From the NCBI RefSeq assembly GCF_900200035.1, contig NZ_FZTC01000052.1, positions 62,001-126,000 on the forward strand: 64,000 nt of DNA. Reading direction: 5' to 3'. Each line of letters opens with the position of its first letter. The first letter of the stretch is position 1. The notes beneath the pieces are model-generated. The model was not told the DNA's origin. It ran no database searches and worked only from the letters and a program-made list of their open reading frames with translations. A program made the translations under genes and the position numbers. Below are positions 1-13,847 of this stretch, piece by piece. This DNA is from Klebsiella grimontii (GTDB lineage: Bacteria; Pseudomonadota; Gammaproteobacteria; Enterobacterales; Enterobacteriaceae).

Positions 1-702
1 TAAAGAGAAGAGTATCAAGCCGCGCTGTAAATAAACGCCGCTCTGCGGATCGCGCTCGCCTCGCAGCCAGACATAGCCCATTAGCGCATAGACCACGCCG
101 GACAGTCCGCCAAACCACGGTCCGCTAAACTGATGCTGAACAAAGCCGCTCAGCAAGGCGCTGATTACGGTAATCACCACCAGCTTGCCGCTGCCAATGC
201 GCTTTTCTACCGCTCCGCCGAGGTACCACCACCATAGCAGGTTGAACAGAATATGCATCAGCGAGAAGTGCATGAGCGCATGGCTAAAGTAGCGCCAGAC
301 TTCAAATTTCAGCGAAGGATCGTAGGGCCAGGCCAGCAGCAGCATGACCGGCCGATCGCCAATGACCGTTTGCAGGACAAAGACGGCGATGCAGGCGATA
401 AGCACGCTCCAGGTAAACGGCCCGGCGTTTTGGCGAAGCGTCGCTAAAAAGGGGAAGCGCTGGTAGTGCAGCCCGCTGTTGGTGTGCCCCGACTGCCAGC
501 TGGCGGCGAGGTAACGCGGATCGGCGGGATTTTCCAGAAAACGGGCCAGCTCGGCCTGCACGCGTCCGGCCTGGGACTCATCGGCCAGCCAGATATCGCT
601 CTGCGTATGCTGCTGAATAGTCAGAATAATCCCCTGCGTCGCCATATAGTCGACAAACGCCTGGGCCACGCGCGGGTTGGCAAAAGAGGTAATCATTAAC
701 AT
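1..702 (-). CDS. glpG: Rhomboid intramembrane serine protease GlpG (C-terminus cut by window edge)
   Basis: Inner-membrane rhomboid protease that cleaves transmembrane substrates within the bilayer. Residues 1-234 of an expected ~276 are present. The cytoplasmic N-domain ([14 protein letters not shown]) is followed by the first transmembrane helices, and the GLSG motif places the catalytic serine at residue 201, as in E. coli. The partner histidine (about residue 254) lies outside the window. The start is the ATG at 702, matching the E. coli N-terminus. It lies 59 nt downstream of glpE on the same strand, the usual glpEGR arrangement; glpR would be beyond the left edge. Confidence 0.97.
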   Translation of the reverse strand, partial: MLMITSFANPRVAQAFVDYMATQGIILTIQQHTQSDIWLADESQAGRVQAELARFLENPADPRYLAASWQSGHTNSGLHYQRFPFLATLRQNAGPFTWSVLIACIAVFVLQTVIGDRPVMLLLAWPYDPSLKFEVWRYFSHALMHFSLMHILFNLLWWWYLGGAVEKRIGSGKLVVITVISALLSGFVQHQFSGPWFGGLSGVVYALMGYVWLRGERDPQSGVYLQRGLILFSL

Positions 703-761
703 GCAGCGGATCGCTTATTCCACACAAAGGGAGATATTATAGCCACAACCGACGCTAACGC

Positions 762-1091
762 CTAAAGTGCGCCATGCGCGACTTCCGCCGGGAAATGCCG
801 ATGCCAGGCATCAAACCCGCCATCCACGCTATAAACCTTGTCGTAGCCCTGCTGAAGCAGATACTGCGCGGCGCCTTTGCTGCTGTTGCCGTGATAGCAC
901 ATCACCATGACCGCCGTATCAAAATCGTTGTCGCGCATAAACGCGCCCAGCGTATCGTTAGTCAGATGAAATGCGCCCGGCGTGTGGCCCATCGCATAGC
1001 TTTGCGGGTCGCGAATATCGACCAGCACTGCCGTCTGCTGGTGCATTTTCTGGTGGGCTTCTTCTACGTTAATACATTCAAAGCGATCCAT
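762..1091 (-). CDS. glpE: Thiosulfate sulfurtransferase GlpE
   Basis: Single-domain rhodanese of 109 residues (E. coli 108) that transfers sulfane sulfur from thiosulfate to thiophilic acceptors in the cytoplasm. The active-site loop [10 protein letters not shown] places the catalytic cysteine at residue 65, as in E. coli Glp[10 protein letters not shown] near the N-terminus and DGGFDAW near the C-terminus are typical rhodanese motifs. AGAGAG-type Shine-Dalgarno bases precede the ATG at 1091. First gene of glpEGR, divergent from glpD across a 212-nt control region. Confidence 0.97.
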   Translation of the reverse strand: MDRFECINVEEAHQKMHQQTAVLVDIRDPQSYAMGHTPGAFHLTNDTLGAFMRDNDFDTAVMVMCYHGNSSKGAAQYLLQQGYDKVYSVDGGFDAWHRHFPAEVAHGAL

Positions 1092-1187
1092 AAGCTCTCT
1101 TCTTTATATACGGATATACAGGCAGGCGGCGAAACGCCCTGGATTTTAGCGTCTAGTGTACAGCCTGGCGCTAAATAAACGCCAATA

Positions 1188-1203
1188 TGTTACACGCATC
1201 ACT
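1188..1203 (+). promoter_or_regulatory. CRP-binding site upstream of glpD
   Basis: TGTTACACGCATCACT fits TGTGA-N6-TCACA with both half-sites recognisable. Its centre is about 62 bases upstream of the transcription start predicted from the glpD -10 element, the spacing of a class I CRP site. This agrees with known cAMP-CRP activation of glpD in E. coli. It could also influence the divergent glpE promoter. Confidence 0.7.
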
Positions 1204-1222
1204 CTGAAATGTTTTTTTGATG

Positions 1223-1267
1223 TTACCAATAGCGCGATTGTTTGCTATATTGAGCGATATCGAACAT
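1223..1267 (+). promoter_or_regulatory. glpD promoter with GlpR operator
   Basis: A sigma-70 promoter is read as TTACCA (1223-1228), a 17-base spacer and TATATT (1246-1251), giving a start near 1258. The sequence TTGAGCGATATCGAACAT (1250-1267) is a GlpR-type palindrome with a perfect CGATATCG core (1255-1262) and overlaps the predicted start, so repression by GlpR in the absence of glycerol-3-phosphate is expected. The right half-site CGAACAT is closer to consensus than the left. Confidence 0.75.
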
Positions 1268-1303
1268 TTATGAGCTTAAACGAAAGTGTAAGAGGTGGCG
1301 AGC

Positions 1304-2812
1304 GTGGAAACCAAAGATCTGATTGTGATAGGGGGAGGCATCAACGGTGCCGGTATCGCGGCAGACGCCGCAGGGCGTGGTTTATCCGTGCTGATGCTGG
1401 AGGCGAACGATCTGGCCTGCGCCACATCCAGCGCCAGCTCAAAGCTGATTCACGGCGGGCTGCGCTACCTTGAACACTATGAGTTCCGCCTGGTGAGCGA
1501 AGCGCTGGCCGAACGTGAAGTATTGTTAAAAATGGCCCCGCACATCGCCTTTCCGATGCGCTTTCGTTTACCGCATCGTCCGCACCTGCGCCCGGCGTGG
1601 ATGATCCGCATTGGCCTGTTTATGTACGATCATCTGGGCAAGCGCACCAGTTTACCCAGCTCAACCGGGTTGCGTTTTGGCACAGAATCGGTACTTAAAC
1701 CTGAAATCGTGCGCGGTTTCGAATATTCCGACTGCTGGGTCGACGATGCACGCATGGTGCTGGCCAACGCCCAGATGGTTGTGCGTAAAGGCGGAGAAGT
1801 GCGTACCCGTACCCGCGCCATCTCGGCAAAACGTGAAAACGGTTTGTGGATTGTTGAAGCGGAAGATATTGATAGCGGCGAGAGGTTTACCTGGCAGGCG
1901 CGCGGTCTGGTTAACGCCACCGGCCCGTGGGTTAAACAGTTCTTCGACGAAGGGATGCACCTGCGCTCACCTTACGGTATCCGTTTGATTAAGGGCAGCC
2001 ATATCGTCGTACCGCGCGTGCATGCGCAGAAGCAGGCCTATATCCTGCAAAATGAAGATAAGCGTATTGTTTTTGTGATCCCGTGGATGGATGAATTCTC
2101 CATCATCGGCACCACTGACGTTGAATATAAAGGCGACCCAAAAGCCGTGGCGATCGACGGTAAAGAGATTAACTATCTGCTGAACGTCTATAACGCCCAC
2201 TTTAAAAAGACGCTCACGCGGGACGATATTGTCTGGACCTACTCCGGCGTGCGCCCGCTGTGCGACGATGAATCCGACTCACCGCAGGCGATCACCCGTG
2301 ATTACACTCTCGATATTCACGATGAAAACGGACAGGCTCCGCTGCTGTCGGTCTTTGGCGGCAAGCTCACGACCTATCGTAAGCTGGCCGAGCATGCGCT
2401 GGAAAAACTGACGCCTTACTACAAAGGCATCGGCCCGGCATGGACCAAAACCGCGGTACTGCCCGGCGGCGATATCGGCGGCGATCGTGACGACTACGCG
2501 GCGAAGCTGCGCCGGCGCTTCGCGTTCATTAGCGAATCGATGGCCCGCCACTATGCGCGGACTTACGGCAGCAATAGCGAGTGGATCCTCGGCGAAGCGA
2601 CTTCACTTGCCGATCTGGGCGAAGATTTCGGCCACGAGTTTTATGAAGCCGAGCTGCGCTATCTGGTAGAACACGAGTGGGTACGCCGTCTGGACGACGC
2701 TATCTGGCGCCGGACCAAACAAGGTATGTGGCTGAATGCCGAGCAGCAGGCGCGTATCAGCGAGTGGCTGGCGCAGCACGCGGGAAAGTCTGAACTGTCG
2801 TTAGCGTCGTAA
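1304..2812 (+). CDS. glpD: Aerobic glycerol-3-phosphate dehydrogenase GlpD
   Basis: Membrane-associated FAD enzyme that oxidises glycerol-3-phosphate to dihydroxyacetone phosphate and feeds electrons to the quinone pool. The protein has 502 residues (E. coli 501). The N-terminal dinucleotide-binding motif GGGINGAGIA (about 10-19) and SSASSKLIHGGLRYLE are family signatures. Start: a GTG at 1304 preceded by AGAGG with an 8-base gap gives the same N-terminus as E. coli (METKDL). An in-frame GTG at 1295 has no good ribosome site and would add three residues. Monocistronic, followed by a strong terminator. Confidence 0.98.
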   Translation: METKDLIVIGGGINGAGIAADAAGRGLSVLMLEANDLACATSSASSKLIHGGLRYLEHYEFRLVSEALAEREVLLKMAPHIAFPMRFRLPHRPHLRPAWMIRIGLFMYDHLGKRTSLPSSTGLRFGTESVLKPEIVRGFEYSDCWVDDARMVLANAQMVVRKGGEVRTRTRAISAKRENGLWIVEAEDIDSGERFTWQARGLVNATGPWVKQFFDEGMHLRSPYGIRLIKGSHIVVPRVHAQKQAYILQNEDKRIVFVIPWMDEFSIIGTTDVEYKGDPKAVAIDGKEINYLLNVYNAHFKKTLTRDDIVWTYSGVRPLCDDESDSPQAITRDYTLDIHDENGQAPLLSVFGGKLTTYRKLAEHALEKLTPYYKGIGPAWTKTAVLPGGDIGGDRDDYAAKLRRRFAFISESMARHYARTYGSNSEWILGEATSLADLGEDFGHEFYEAELRYLVEHEWVRRLDDAIWRRTKQGMWLNAEQQARISEWLAQHAGKSELSLAS

Positions 2813-2827
2813 AACCGTAAACAGCAA

Positions 2828-2850
2828 CGGGGCCTGGTGGCCCCGTTTTG
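2828..2850 (+). terminator. Intrinsic terminator of glpD
   Basis: Seven-base-pair stem CGGGGCC/GGCCCCG (2828-2834, 2839-2845) with a TGGT loop followed by TTTT. It lies 15 nt after the glpD stop and just before the convergent end of glgP. The opposite strand has only a weak T-run, so it mainly serves glpD. Confidence 0.85.
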
Positions 2851-2864
2851 TTATGGCTAACCCG

Positions 2865-5327
<2,463 letters not shown>

Positions 5328-6761
5328 TTACAGCAAGCGTTGATAAAGTTCGCGGTAAGAATTCGCGGCAACCTGCCAGCTAAAATCCATATTCATCGCC
5401 TGACGCTGGACGTAGCGCCAGAGCGATGGGCGCGACCACAGAACGAACGTGCGTCGAATCGCCCGCAGCAGCGACAAGGCGTTGCTATCTTCAAACACAA
5501 AGCCGGTAGCCAGGCCATCGGCGAGGTTCTCCAGCGAGCAGTCGGAAACGGTGTCCGCCAGGCCGCCGGTACGCCGCACCAGCGGTAGCGTGCCGTACTT
5601 CAGGCCGTACAGCTGGGTTAAGCCGCACGGTTCAAAACGGCTCGGCACCAGAATCACATCGGCGCCGCCCATAATGCGGTGCGAGAAGGCTTCATGGTAG
5701 CCAATCTGTACGCCGACTTTGCCCGGATGTTCAGCCGCGGCGGCAAGGAACCCCTCCTGCAGCACCGGATCGCCCGCCCCCAGCAGCGCCAGCTGGCCGC
5801 CCTGTTCAAGCAGGCCCGGCAGCGCTTCAAGCACCAGATCCAGCCCTTTCTGGCTGGTCAGACGGCTGACAACGGCAAACAGCGGCGCTTTGTCATCCAC
5901 CTTCAGCCCCATGGCGATTTGCAGCTGGCGTTTATTCTCCGCTTTTTCTTCCAGCCGATCGCGGTCATAGCGCGCGGCCAGCAGCAGGTCGCTTTCCGGA
6001 TTCCAGATATGGTCATCCACCCCGTTGAGGATCCCGGAGAGGCGGCCCTCGTGCTGACGCTGACGCAGCAGCCCTTCCATCCCATAAGCGAACTGCGGCT
6101 CGGTTATCTCGCGGGCATAGGTCGGGCTGACCGCCGTAATATGATCGGCGTAGTAGAGACCAGCCTTCAGAAAAGAGATTTGGCCGTTAAACTCCAGGCC
6201 ATGAACGTTATAGAACGACCACGGCAGTTCAATGTCGTTCATATGCCACGAATAGAACATCCCCTGGTAGGCCAGGTTATGCACCGTAAAGACCGACTTA
6301 GCCGGGTGGCCGCGCGCCGCCAGATAGGCCGGCGTCAGGCCCGCATGCCAGTCGTGGGCGTGAACAACATCAGGGCGCCAGAAAGGATCCAGGCCGCAGG
6401 CCATCTCGCTGCCTACCCATCCCAGCAGCGCAAAGCGCAGCACATTGTCGGTATAGGCGTGCTGATTGGTATCGTGATAAGGGCTCCCTGGCCGATCGTA
6501 GAGATGCGGGGCATCAATCAAATAGATGCCCACGCCGTTAAAGTGCCCGAACAGCAGAGTGATGCGCCCGGCAAAGGTCTCCCGACGCGTCACCACCTGC
6601 GCATCCGTTACGCCACGACGAAGATCGGGAAACGCGGGCAGCAGCACGCGCGTGTCGACGCCCCCTGCGATTTGCGCTGCAGGCAGCGCGCCGATCACAT
6701 CCGCCAGTCCACCGGTTTTTAACAGCGGGAACATCTCTGAACATACATGTAATACCTGCAT
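5328..6761 (-). CDS. glgA: Glycogen synthase GlgA
   Basis: GT5-family ADP-glucose:alpha-1,4-glucan glucosyltransferase of 477 residues, the E. coli length. KTGGLADV (K15) near the N-terminus is the ADP-glucose-binding loop, and the C-terminal GT-B half carries [19 protein letters not shown]. Translationally coupled to glgC: its ATG overlaps the glgC stop in TAATG, and the AGGAG inside the end of glgC serves as ribosome site. It uses the ADP-glucose supplied by GlgC. Confidence 0.98.
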   Translation of the reverse strand: MQVLHVCSEMFPLLKTGGLADVIGALPAAQIAGGVDTRVLLPAFPDLRRGVTDAQVVTRRETFAGRITLLFGHFNGVGIYLIDAPHLYDRPGSPYHDTNQHAYTDNVLRFALLGWVGSEMACGLDPFWRPDVVHAHDWHAGLTPAYLAARGHPAKSVFTVHNLAYQGMFYSWHMNDIELPWSFYNVHGLEFNGQISFLKAGLYYADHITAVSPTYAREITEPQFAYGMEGLLRQRQHEGRLSGILNGVDDHIWNPESDLLLAARYDRDRLEEKAENKRQLQIAMGLKVDDKAPLFAVVSRLTSQKGLDLVLEALPGLLEQGGQLALLGAGDPVLQEGFLAAAAEHPGKVGVQIGYHEAFSHRIMGGADVILVPSRFEPCGLTQLYGLKYGTLPLVRRTGGLADTVSDCSLENLADGLATGFVFEDSNALSLLRAIRRTFVLWSRPSLWRYVQRQAMNMDFSWQVAANSYRELYQRLL

Positions 6762-8056
6762 TAGCGCTCCTGTGGGTACCCCAATTTCCGCAGCATGTCG
6801 CGGGTGACCAGCACGATACCTTCCTCCGAGCGGTAGAAACGGCGTGCATCCTCTTCCGCGTTCTCCCCAACAACCATACCTTCCGGGATCACGCAGGCGC
6901 GGTCAATAATGCAGCGACGCAGGCGGCACGAACGGCCAACCCAAACCTCTGGCAACAAAACTGCCGAATCAATGTTACAGAATGAATTCACCCGCACGCG
7001 CGGGAACAGCACCGACTGCACGACCACCGAACCAGAGATAATACAGCCCCCGGAGACCAGCGAGTTCAGGGTCATCCCGTGGCTACCCGAGCGGTCCTGA
7101 ACGAATTTTGCCGGTGGCAAAGGTTCCATATGGGTGCGAATCGGCCAGTTCTGGTCGTACATATCCAGCTCCGGGGTCACCGAAGCCAGATCGAGGTTGG
7201 CTTTCCAGTACGCTTCCAGGGTCCCAACATCGCGCCAGTAGGGTTCAGACTGCGGATCGGACTGTACGCAGGAGAGCGGGAAAGGATGTGCATAAGCCAT
7301 GCCAGCTTTAGTGATTTTCGGGATGATGTCTTTACCAAAATCGTGGCTGGAGCTTTCGTCGTTATCGTCGTCTTCCAGCAGCTCATAAAGGTAATCCGCA
7401 TCAAAGACATAGATACCCATACTCGCCAACGATTTGCTGGCATCGCCCGGCATCGCCGGAGGGTTAGCCGGCTTTTCGACGAAATCGATAATCTTATCGC
7501 TCTCGTCCACCGCCATCACCCCGAACGCCCGTGCTTCTTCAATAGGCACCGGCATACAGGCGACGGTGCAACGCGCGCCTTTTTCGACGTGGTCGATAAG
7601 CATCCGCGAGTAGTCTTGTTTGTAAATATGGTCGCCCGCGAGGATAACGACGTACTCCGCCTTGTAGCGACGAATGATGTCGAGGTTCTGCGTCACCGCG
7701 TCCGCCGTGCCGCGATACCAGTTTTCGCCCTGCATCCTTTGCTGGGCGGGCAGCAGGTCAACAAACTCGTTCATCTCTTCATTGAAGAACGACCAGCCGC
7801 GCTGGATATGCTGCACCAGAGTATGCGATTGATACTGGGTGATGACGCCGATACGGCGAATGCCTGAGTTAATACAGTTAGATAACGCAAAATCGATAAT
7901 GCGGAACTTGCCGCCAAAATGGACAGCAGGTTTCGCGCGTTTATTGGTCAGATCCTTCAGACGGGTACCACGTCCCCCGGCAAGGATCAGCGCAACGGAT
8001 TTGATCGGCAACTGACGCGCCAGCATCAACGGATCGTTCTTTTCTACCCCAACCAT
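6761..8056 (-). CDS. glgC: Glucose-1-phosphate adenylyltransferase GlgC
   Basis: Makes ADP-glucose from ATP and glucose-1-phosphate, the committed and allosterically controlled step of glycogen synthesis. The nucleotidyltransferase signature [18 protein letters not shown] is near residue 30, and a C-terminal left-handed beta-helix region ([15 protein letters not shown]) follows. Start: ATG at 8056 with AAGGAG gives 431 residues and the N-terminus MVGVEKND, equivalent to E. coli MVSLEKND. The open frame extends upstream to 8158 but that part lacks family similarity. Gap of 80 nt to glgX. Confidence 0.97.
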   Translation of the reverse strand: MVGVEKNDPLMLARQLPIKSVALILAGGRGTRLKDLTNKRAKPAVHFGGKFRIIDFALSNCINSGIRRIGVITQYQSHTLVQHIQRGWSFFNEEMNEFVDLLPAQQRMQGENWYRGTADAVTQNLDIIRRYKAEYVVILAGDHIYKQDYSRMLIDHVEKGARCTVACMPVPIEEARAFGVMAVDESDKIIDFVEKPANPPAMPGDASKSLASMGIYVFDADYLYELLEDDDNDESSSHDFGKDIIPKITKAGMAYAHPFPLSCVQSDPQSEPYWRDVGTLEAYWKANLDLASVTPELDMYDQNWPIRTHMEPLPPAKFVQDRSGSHGMTLNSLVSGGCIISGSVVVQSVLFPRVRVNSFCNIDSAVLLPEVWVGRSCRLRRCIIDRACVIPEGMVVGENAEEDARRFYRSEEGIVLVTRDMLRKLGYPQER

Positions 8057-8136
8057 AATTAACTCCTTTTTTACTCCCCAGCTTGCCTGCCCTTCTCGCC
8101 GCGCCGTCGCTTCGAGACCAACCGGAAGCCTCGAGG

Positions 8137-10113
8137 TTACGACCTTTGAAATACGCACACTCCGTGCGCGGGCCCATGCCAGACAGCCATAGTGACCGGA
8201 TTATCCTCTCCGGCGAAAGGTGGAATGGCGCGCCATTCCCCCGCAGGTAAAACCATCTCCGCCACCTCGGCGGTGGCGTTGAGCGCCATCAGCCAGCGAT
8301 CGGACAATATGATCTGCATACGCGGCGCACCGTGCTGCCATTCATCGGCGGACAGCGGCTGCGCATGTTGGTTTAACCAGCGAACGCGGCCGTCTCCCTC
8401 CTGCCACCAGCGATTCTCGGTTAAAGCCGGAATACGCTGGCGCAGATGAATTAACGCGGCGGTGAACGCGGTCAGCCCGCGGTTAGTATGGTTCCAGTCC
8501 AGCCAGGTCAACGCATTGTCCTGACAGTAAGCATTATTGTTGCCATGCTGGCTGTGACCGTGTTCGTCACCCGCCAGCAGCATCGGCGTTCCCTGCGCCA
8601 GCAGCAGCGTCGCAAGGAGCGCGTGAACGCTGGCACGACGCCGTTCAATCACGGCAAGACTCCCTTCTAATCCTTCTATACCATGATTGTTGCTGTAGTT
8701 ATTGTTAGTCCCATCGCGATTCTCCTCCCCGTTCGCCTCATTGTGTTTCTGATTGAAACAAACGCAGTCGCGCAGGGTAAAACCGTCATGGGCGGTGATA
8801 AGATTCACCGCCGCCGCAGGTGCTCGTCCGTGACGCTGAAAGACGTCGCTGGAGGCGGCAAAACGCTGAGCGAAGTCGCCCAGCGAGACACTCTGCTGCA
8901 GCCAAAAACGACGCCCGGTATCGCGGAAATGGTCGTTCCACTCAGCGAACAGCGGCGGAAAATTCCCCACCTGGTAGCCGCCGGGGCCGATATCCCAGGG
9001 TTCCGCGATCAGCTTCACCTCCGCCAGGCGCGGATCGTTACGGATGGCCTCGAACAGCGGCGCATCCTGACGAAACGCCGGCGTCCGCCCCATCACCGAG
9101 GCCAGGTCGAAACGAAAGCCGTCGACGTGACACTCATCGACCCAAAAGCGCAGGCACTGGCGGGCATACTCCACCACGCCGGGGTGGCTGAGGTTGATGG
9201 TGTTCCCGCAGCCGGTCCAATTGTGGTAATCACCGTCTTCCCTGATCCAATAATAGCTACGGTTATCGATTCCGCGCAGGGAGAAGGTCGGCCCTTCCAG
9301 GTCTATCTCCGCGCTATGGTTGAGCACCACATCAAGGATCACTTCAATGCCCGCCGCATGCAGCGCTTTAACCGCATCGCGAAACTCATTTAACGCCTGT
9401 TCCGGTGCGCTGGCGTAGCGAGTGTCGAGGGCGAAAATCGCCAGCGGGTTGTAGCCCCAGTAGTTGCTTAACCCCATCCGCTGAAGGCGCGGTTCGCTGG
9501 CGAACTGCGCCACCGGCATTAACTCTAGTGCAGTAATGCCAAGCATGCGGAAGTAATCGATCATCACCGGGTGACCGAGCGCTTTGTAGGTGCCGCGGAT
9601 ATTCTGCGGTAGATCGGGGTGCAGATACGTCAGCCCCTTGACGTGGGCTTCATAAATCACCGTCTGGCCCCACGGCGTGCGCGGCGGCTTATCGCCGCGC
9701 CAGTCGTAATGCAGGTCGATCACCCGCGACTTCGGCGCTATCGCCGCGCTGTCGCGGTTGTCGGGAGCGAAGTCGCCGCCGTGCAGACGCTCATCGTCAG
9801 GCAGCCCGCCCGCCACCTGATGGCAGCAGGGGTCGAGCAGCAGCTTGGCCGGGTTGAAGCGGTGTCCCTGCGCCGGGTCCCAGGGCCCGTGGACGCGATA
9901 GCCGTAGCGCAAGCCAGGCCCGGCATCGGCGAGCCAGCCGTGCCAGATATCGCCGCTGCGCGTGGGCATATCGACGCGCCGCTCATTGCCCTGGTCGTCA
10001 AACACGCAGAGTTCCACCCGCTCCGCATGGGCGGAAAAGAGCGCGAAATTCACGCCCTTACCGTCGTAGCTGGCCCCTAAAGGCGCGGGCTTTCCTGCCG
10101 TGAGTACGATCAT
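8137..10113 (-). CDS. glgX: Glycogen debranching enzyme GlgX
   Basis: GH13 isoamylase-type enzyme that removes the short branches left by GlgP. The protein has 658 residues (E. coli 657). An N-terminal CBM48-like domain ([22 protein letters not shown]) precedes a TIM barrel with VDGFRFDL (nucleophile Asp) and [16 protein letters not shown] (acid/base Glu); [10 protein letters not shown] carries the third acidic residue. The ATG at 10113 overlaps the glgB stop as ATGA, which decides this start over an in-frame upstream one at 10134. Confidence 0.97.
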   Translation of the reverse strand: MIVLTAGKPAPLGASYDGKGVNFALFSAHAERVELCVFDDQGNERRVDMPTRSGDIWHGWLADAGPGLRYGYRVHGPWDPAQGHRFNPAKLLLDPCCHQVAGGLPDDERLHGGDFAPDNRDSAAIAPKSRVIDLHYDWRGDKPPRTPWGQTVIYEAHVKGLTYLHPDLPQNIRGTYKALGHPVMIDYFRMLGITALELMPVAQFASEPRLQRMGLSNYWGYNPLAIFALDTRYASAPEQALNEFRDAVKALHAAGIEVILDVVLNHSAEIDLEGPTFSLRGIDNRSYYWIREDGDYHNWTGCGNTINLSHPGVVEYARQCLRFWVDECHVDGFRFDLASVMGRTPAFRQDAPLFEAIRNDPRLAEVKLIAEPWDIGPGGYQVGNFPPLFAEWNDHFRDTGRRFWLQQSVSLGDFAQRFAASSDVFQRHGRAPAAAVNLITAHDGFTLRDCVCFNQKHNEANGEENRDGTNNNYSNNHGIEGLEGSLAVIERRRASVHALLATLLLAQGTPMLLAGDEHGHSQHGNNNAYCQDNALTWLDWNHTNRGLTAFTAALIHLRQRIPALTENRWWQEGDGRVRWLNQHAQPLSADEWQHGAPRMQIILSDRWLMALNATAEVAEMVLPAGEWRAIPPFAGEDNPVTMAVWHGPAHGVCVFQRS

Positions 10114-12296
10114 TGCGCCTCCCGCACCAGCCACACCGTCGCCAGCGGCGGCAGGGTAATGGAGAGGGAGTGCTCACGACCGTTGCTGGCGATCGCTTCG
10201 CTTTCAACGACCCCGCCGTTGCCGGTATTGCTGCCGTGGTAGTGCATGGAGTCGGTGTTCAGCTCTTCACGCCAGCGGCCGGGCTGGTTGATGCCAAAGC
10301 GGTACTCATGACGCGGCACCGGAGTGAAGTTGCTGGCGACGATGATTTCATTGCCCGCCCTGTCGCGACGAACAAAGATAAACACCGAGCGCTCGTGATC
10401 GTCCACCACCAGCCATTCGAAACCGTAAGGGTCGAAATCCAGCTCATGCAGCGCTTTGTGGTGACGATAGGTATGGTTGAGGTCGCGCACCAGCCGCTGG
10501 ACCCCGTGGTGCCAGTTGTCGCCGCCCTCCAGCAGATGCCAGTCGAGGCTCGCATCGTGGTTCCACTCGCGCCCCTGAGCAAACTCATTGCCCATAAACA
10601 GCAGCTTTTTACCCGGGAAGGCAAACAGCCAGCCGTAGTAGGCGCGCAGGTTGGCGAACTTCTGCCAGGCGTCGCCCGGCATGCGGTCGAGTATCGATTT
10701 TTTGCCGTGCACCACTTCATCATGCGAGAGCGGCAGGACAAAGTTTTCGGTGTAGTTGTAGAGCATACCGAAGGTCATCTTGTCGTGATGATGTCGGCGA
10801 TGCACCGGGTCCAGCTTCATGTAGTCGAGGGTGTCGTGCATCCAGCCGAGGTTCCACTTGAACCAGAAACCCAGCCCCCCGGTGGAGGAAGGACGGGAAA
10901 CGCCGGGAAAATCGGTCGACTCTTCCGCCATCGTCACCGCGCCCGGCGTCTGTTCGCCCAGCACGCGGTTGGTATTACGCAGAAACTCAATCGCTTCAAG
11001 GTTTTCCCGACCGCCGAACTCGTTCGGCACCCACTCGCCCTGTTTGCGGCTGTAGTCGCGATAAATCATCGACGCCACCGCATCGACCCGCAGCGCGTCA
11101 ATGCCAAAGCGCTCGATCCAGTACAGCGCATTGCCGACCAGGTAGTTGCTGACCTCGCGACGGCCATAGTTGTAGATCAGGGTATTCCAGTCCTGGTGAT
11201 AGCCTTCGCGCGGGTCGCTGTGTTCATACAGCGAGGTGCCGTCAAACGAGGCGAGGGCAAAATCATCCGCCGGGAAATGACCGGGAACCCAGTCCAGAAT
11301 GACGTTAAGCCCCGCGGCGTGCGCGGCGTTGATAAAGTAGCGGAAATCCTCCCGGGTGCCGAAGCGACGGGTGGGCGCGTACAGCCCGGTTGGCTGATAG
11401 CCCCAGCTGCCGTCAAAAGGATGCTCGTTAACCGGCAGCAGTTCGAGGTGGGTAAAGCCCATCCATTTGGCATACGGGACCAGCTGGTCGGCAAGCTCGC
11501 GGTAGCTTAGCCAGAAGTTATTATCGGTGTGGCGACGCCAGGATCCGAGGTGCACTTCATAAATCGAGATCGGCGCATCAAACTGATTCGCCTGCTTGCG
11601 CGCCGGCGGCTGCTCGACCTTTTCCGGCAGCCCGCAGATAAGCGAGGCGCTCTCCGGACGCATTTGCGCTTCAAAAGCGTAAGGGTCGGATTTCACCCGC
11701 AGGTTGCCGTGAGCATCGATAAGCTCGAATTTATACAGCTGGCCGTTCAGCGCGCCGGGAACAAACAGCTCCCAGATGCCGGACTCTTTGCGCAGGCGCA
11801 TCGGATGACGGCGACCGTCCCAGTAGTTGAACTGGCCGACAACTGACACCCGGCGGGCGTTAGGCGCCCAAACCGAGAAGCGCGTGCCGACCACGCCGTC
11901 CATGGTGTCGGCATGCGCGCCCAGCGTTTCATAAGGACGCAGATGCGTGCCTTCCGACAGCAGCCAGACATCGAGATCCTGCAACAGCGGGCCAAAACGA
12001 TACGGGTCATCAATCAGGTTCTGCTGCCCGTGCCAGGTGACGGCCAGCTGATAGCGAAAAGGATTTTTGCGGCGCGGCAGAACGCCGCAGAAGAAACCGC
12101 GCGAGTCGAGGCATTCTAGCTTGCCGACTTTGCGTCCGGTTTTTGGTTCAATGACCCACACATCGGTGGCATCGGGTAATAATGCGCGAACTTCCAGCCC
12201 GGCGTCGGCGTAATGCATGCCAAGCACGGAAAAAGGATCCGCAAAATGGCCGGCGATAAGCGCATTAATCACGTCCTTATCAATACGATTAGACAT
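10110..12296 (-). CDS. glgB: 1,4-alpha-glucan branching enzyme GlgB
   Basis: GH13 transglycosidase that introduces alpha-1,6 branches into glycogen. Its 728 residues equal E. coli. Order: N-terminal N1 domain, CBM48 (about 120-210), then the catalytic barrel with [15 protein letters not shown] (nucleophile Asp) and [15 protein letters not shown] (acid/base Glu), and a C-terminal beta domain. First gene of glgBXCAP; the next gene starts inside its stop codon. The 247-nt gap upstream, towards asd, should hold the operon promoter, but I could not single out a convincing one. Confidence 0.98.
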   Translation of the reverse strand: MSNRIDKDVINALIAGHFADPFSVLGMHYADAGLEVRALLPDATDVWVIEPKTGRKVGKLECLDSRGFFCGVLPRRKNPFRYQLAVTWHGQQNLIDDPYRFGPLLQDLDVWLLSEGTHLRPYETLGAHADTMDGVVGTRFSVWAPNARRVSVVGQFNYWDGRRHPMRLRKESGIWELFVPGALNGQLYKFELIDAHGNLRVKSDPYAFEAQMRPESASLICGLPEKVEQPPARKQANQFDAPISIYEVHLGSWRRHTDNNFWLSYRELADQLVPYAKWMGFTHLELLPVNEHPFDGSWGYQPTGLYAPTRRFGTREDFRYFINAAHAAGLNVILDWVPGHFPADDFALASFDGTSLYEHSDPREGYHQDWNTLIYNYGRREVSNYLVGNALYWIERFGIDALRVDAVASMIYRDYSRKQGEWVPNEFGGRENLEAIEFLRNTNRVLGEQTPGAVTMAEESTDFPGVSRPSSTGGLGFWFKWNLGWMHDTLDYMKLDPVHRRHHHDKMTFGMLYNYTENFVLPLSHDEVVHGKKSILDRMPGDAWQKFANLRAYYGWLFAFPGKKLLFMGNEFAQGREWNHDASLDWHLLEGGDNWHHGVQRLVRDLNHTYRHHKALHELDFDPYGFEWLVVDDHERSVFIFVRRDRAGNEIIVASNFTPVPRHEYRFGINQPGRWREELNTDSMHYHGSNTGNGGVVESEAIASNGREHSLSITLPPLATVWLVREAQ

Positions 12297-12400
12297 GGTT
12301 TCATCCTGTTGTAGGTGTCGCCCTTTCCTGTATCCGGCGACTTTTTTTGACCTGAACGGCGCAGCACGTTATGCGTCCCCCTGCTCCGTCCCACCTTCAG

Positions 12401-12425
12401 GTAAGGAGACAGCGTGACTCCTTAC
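12401..12425. repeat. Inverted repeat in the glgB-asd gap
   Basis: GTAAGGAG and CTCCTTAC form a perfect 8-bp inverted repeat with a 9-base loop, about 105 nt upstream of glgB. It could be an operator or a leader hairpin of the glg mRNA. No T-run follows on either strand. Confidence 0.4.
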
Positions 12426-12498
12426 TTAAAGCATAGCCAAGGCTGAGTTACCTCCGTTGGGAAAAATCTAACATTCGCGTTTACTCCTTGTATTACGC

Positions 12499-12528
12499 AA
12501 AAAAAAGGGGTGTTTCAACACCCCTTTT
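12499..12528 (-). terminator. Intrinsic terminator of asd
   Basis: On the minus strand AAAAGGGGTG pairs with CACCCCTTTT around a short loop, and the transcript continues into a run of eight or more T residues. It lies 15 nt after the asd stop, so it separates asd from the downstream glg operon. Confidence 0.88.
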
Positions 12529-12543
12529 CCCATCTTGTGACGG

Positions 12544-13650
12544 CTACGCCAGCTGTTTTAGCATGCGGCGGAGCGGCTCGGCGGCCCCCCACAGCAGCTG
12601 GTCGCCCACGGTGAAGGCCGACAGATACTCCGGCCCCATGTTCAGTTTACGCAGGCGGCCCACCGGGGTAGTCAGGGTGCCGGTGACGGCAGCCGGGGTC
12701 AGCTCACGCATCGTGATATCACGATCGTTCGGCACCACTTTGGCCCACGGGTTGTGCGCGGCCAGCAGTTCCTCAACGGTCGGAATAGAAACCTCTTTTT
12801 TCAGCTTGATGGTGAACGCCTGGCTATGGCAGCGCAGCGCGCCAACGCGAACGCACAGGCCGTCTACCGGAATCGGTGAGGCGGTCGCGAGAATTTTGTT
12901 GGTCTCCGCCTGGCCTTTCCACTCTTCACGGCTCTGGCCGTTATCCAGCTGCTTGTCGATCCATGGGATCAGGCTGCCCGCCAGAGGAACGCCAAAGTTG
13001 TCCACCGCCAGTTCGCCGCTGCGGGTCAACGAGGTGACTTTGCGTTCAATCTCCAGGATCGCGGAGGCCGGATCCGCCAGCTCAGCCGCAACGTGGCTGT
13101 GCAGCTGGCCCATCTGGGTCAGCAGCTCGCGCATATGACGCGCGCCGCCGCCGGAAGCCGCCTGATAAGTCGCCACGCTCACCCACTCGACCAGATCCTG
13201 CGCAAACAGGCCGCCGAGGGACATCAGCATCAGGCTGACGGTACAGTTGCCGCCGACAAAGGTTTTCACGCCGTTGTTCAGACCTGCGGTAATGACATCC
13301 TGGTTCACCGGGTCAAGAATGATAATGGCGTCGTCCTTCATGCGCAGCGAAGAGGCCGCGTCAATCCAGTAGCCCTGCCAGCCGCTTTCACGCAGCTTCG
13401 GATAAATATCGTTGGTGTAATCGCCGCCCTGACACGTGACAATAATGTCCAGCGCCTTCAGCGCTTCCAGATCAAATGCATCCTGAAGCGTGCCACCGGT
13501 ACTGCCACCAAAGGATGGAGCAGGCTGCCCCAGCTGAGAGGTGGAGAAAAAAACAGGGCGAATGGCGTCAAAATCGCGCTCTTCAACCATGCGTTGCATG
13601 AGGACAGAGCCGACCATTCCGCGCCAGCCGATAAAACCAACATTTTTCAT
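12544..13650 (-). CDS. asd: Aspartate-semialdehyde dehydrogenase Asd
   Basis: NADPH-dependent enzyme that converts aspartyl-phosphate to aspartate semialdehyde, the branch point to lysine, diaminopimelate, methionine and threonine. The protein has 368 residues (E. coli 367; one extra glycine in [10 protein letters not shown]). [17 protein letters not shown] is the NADP-binding N-terminus, and GGNCTVSLM places the catalytic cysteine at residue 136. ATG at 13650. Monocistronic with its own terminator. Its upstream neighbour differs from K-12, where yhgN follows. Confidence 0.98.
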   Translation of the reverse strand: MKNVGFIGWRGMVGSVLMQRMVEERDFDAIRPVFFSTSQLGQPAPSFGGSTGGTLQDAFDLEALKALDIIVTCQGGDYTNDIYPKLRESGWQGYWIDAASSLRMKDDAIIILDPVNQDVITAGLNNGVKTFVGGNCTVSLMLMSLGGLFAQDLVEWVSVATYQAASGGGARHMRELLTQMGQLHSHVAAELADPASAILEIERKVTSLTRSGELAVDNFGVPLAGSLIPWIDKQLDNGQSREEWKGQAETNKILATASPIPVDGLCVRVGALRCHSQAFTIKLKKEVSIPTVEELLAAHNPWAKVVPNDRDITMRELTPAAVTGTLTTPVGRLRKLNMGPEYLSAFTVGDQLLWGAAEPLRRMLKQLA

Positions 13651-13847
13651 AACGTATTCCTGCGAGGTGTGTGCTGTTTGTTCCAGGCCAGTTTCCTACT
13701 GGTTAGTCCTTCACATTACAAAATGCAGCTAAAGTCGCAAGTGAAATTAATCAATGATTGCGAGGCAATCAGTAACGCAGCTAATTTTGCCTGATGGCCG
13801 CCGTCACTGGCACCCCGGAATACCCGAATAATTATCAGGGAATTTAC

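Noticed and set aside
1295-1303. Upstream GTG start for glpD
   Set aside because: Its ribosome site is poor, while AGAGG is ideally spaced for the GTG at 1304, which reproduces the E. coli N-terminus.
5679-6722. Long open frame (347 codons) on the plus strand opposite glgA
   Set aside because: It lies entirely within glgA, which has all family motifs. The antisense frame has basic low-complexity composition and no recognisable domain; it is a by-product of GC-rich codon use.
10113-11510. Long open frame (465 codons) on the plus strand opposite glgB
   Set aside because: Fully antisense to glgB, His/Arg/Val-rich with no known domain. A shadow frame.
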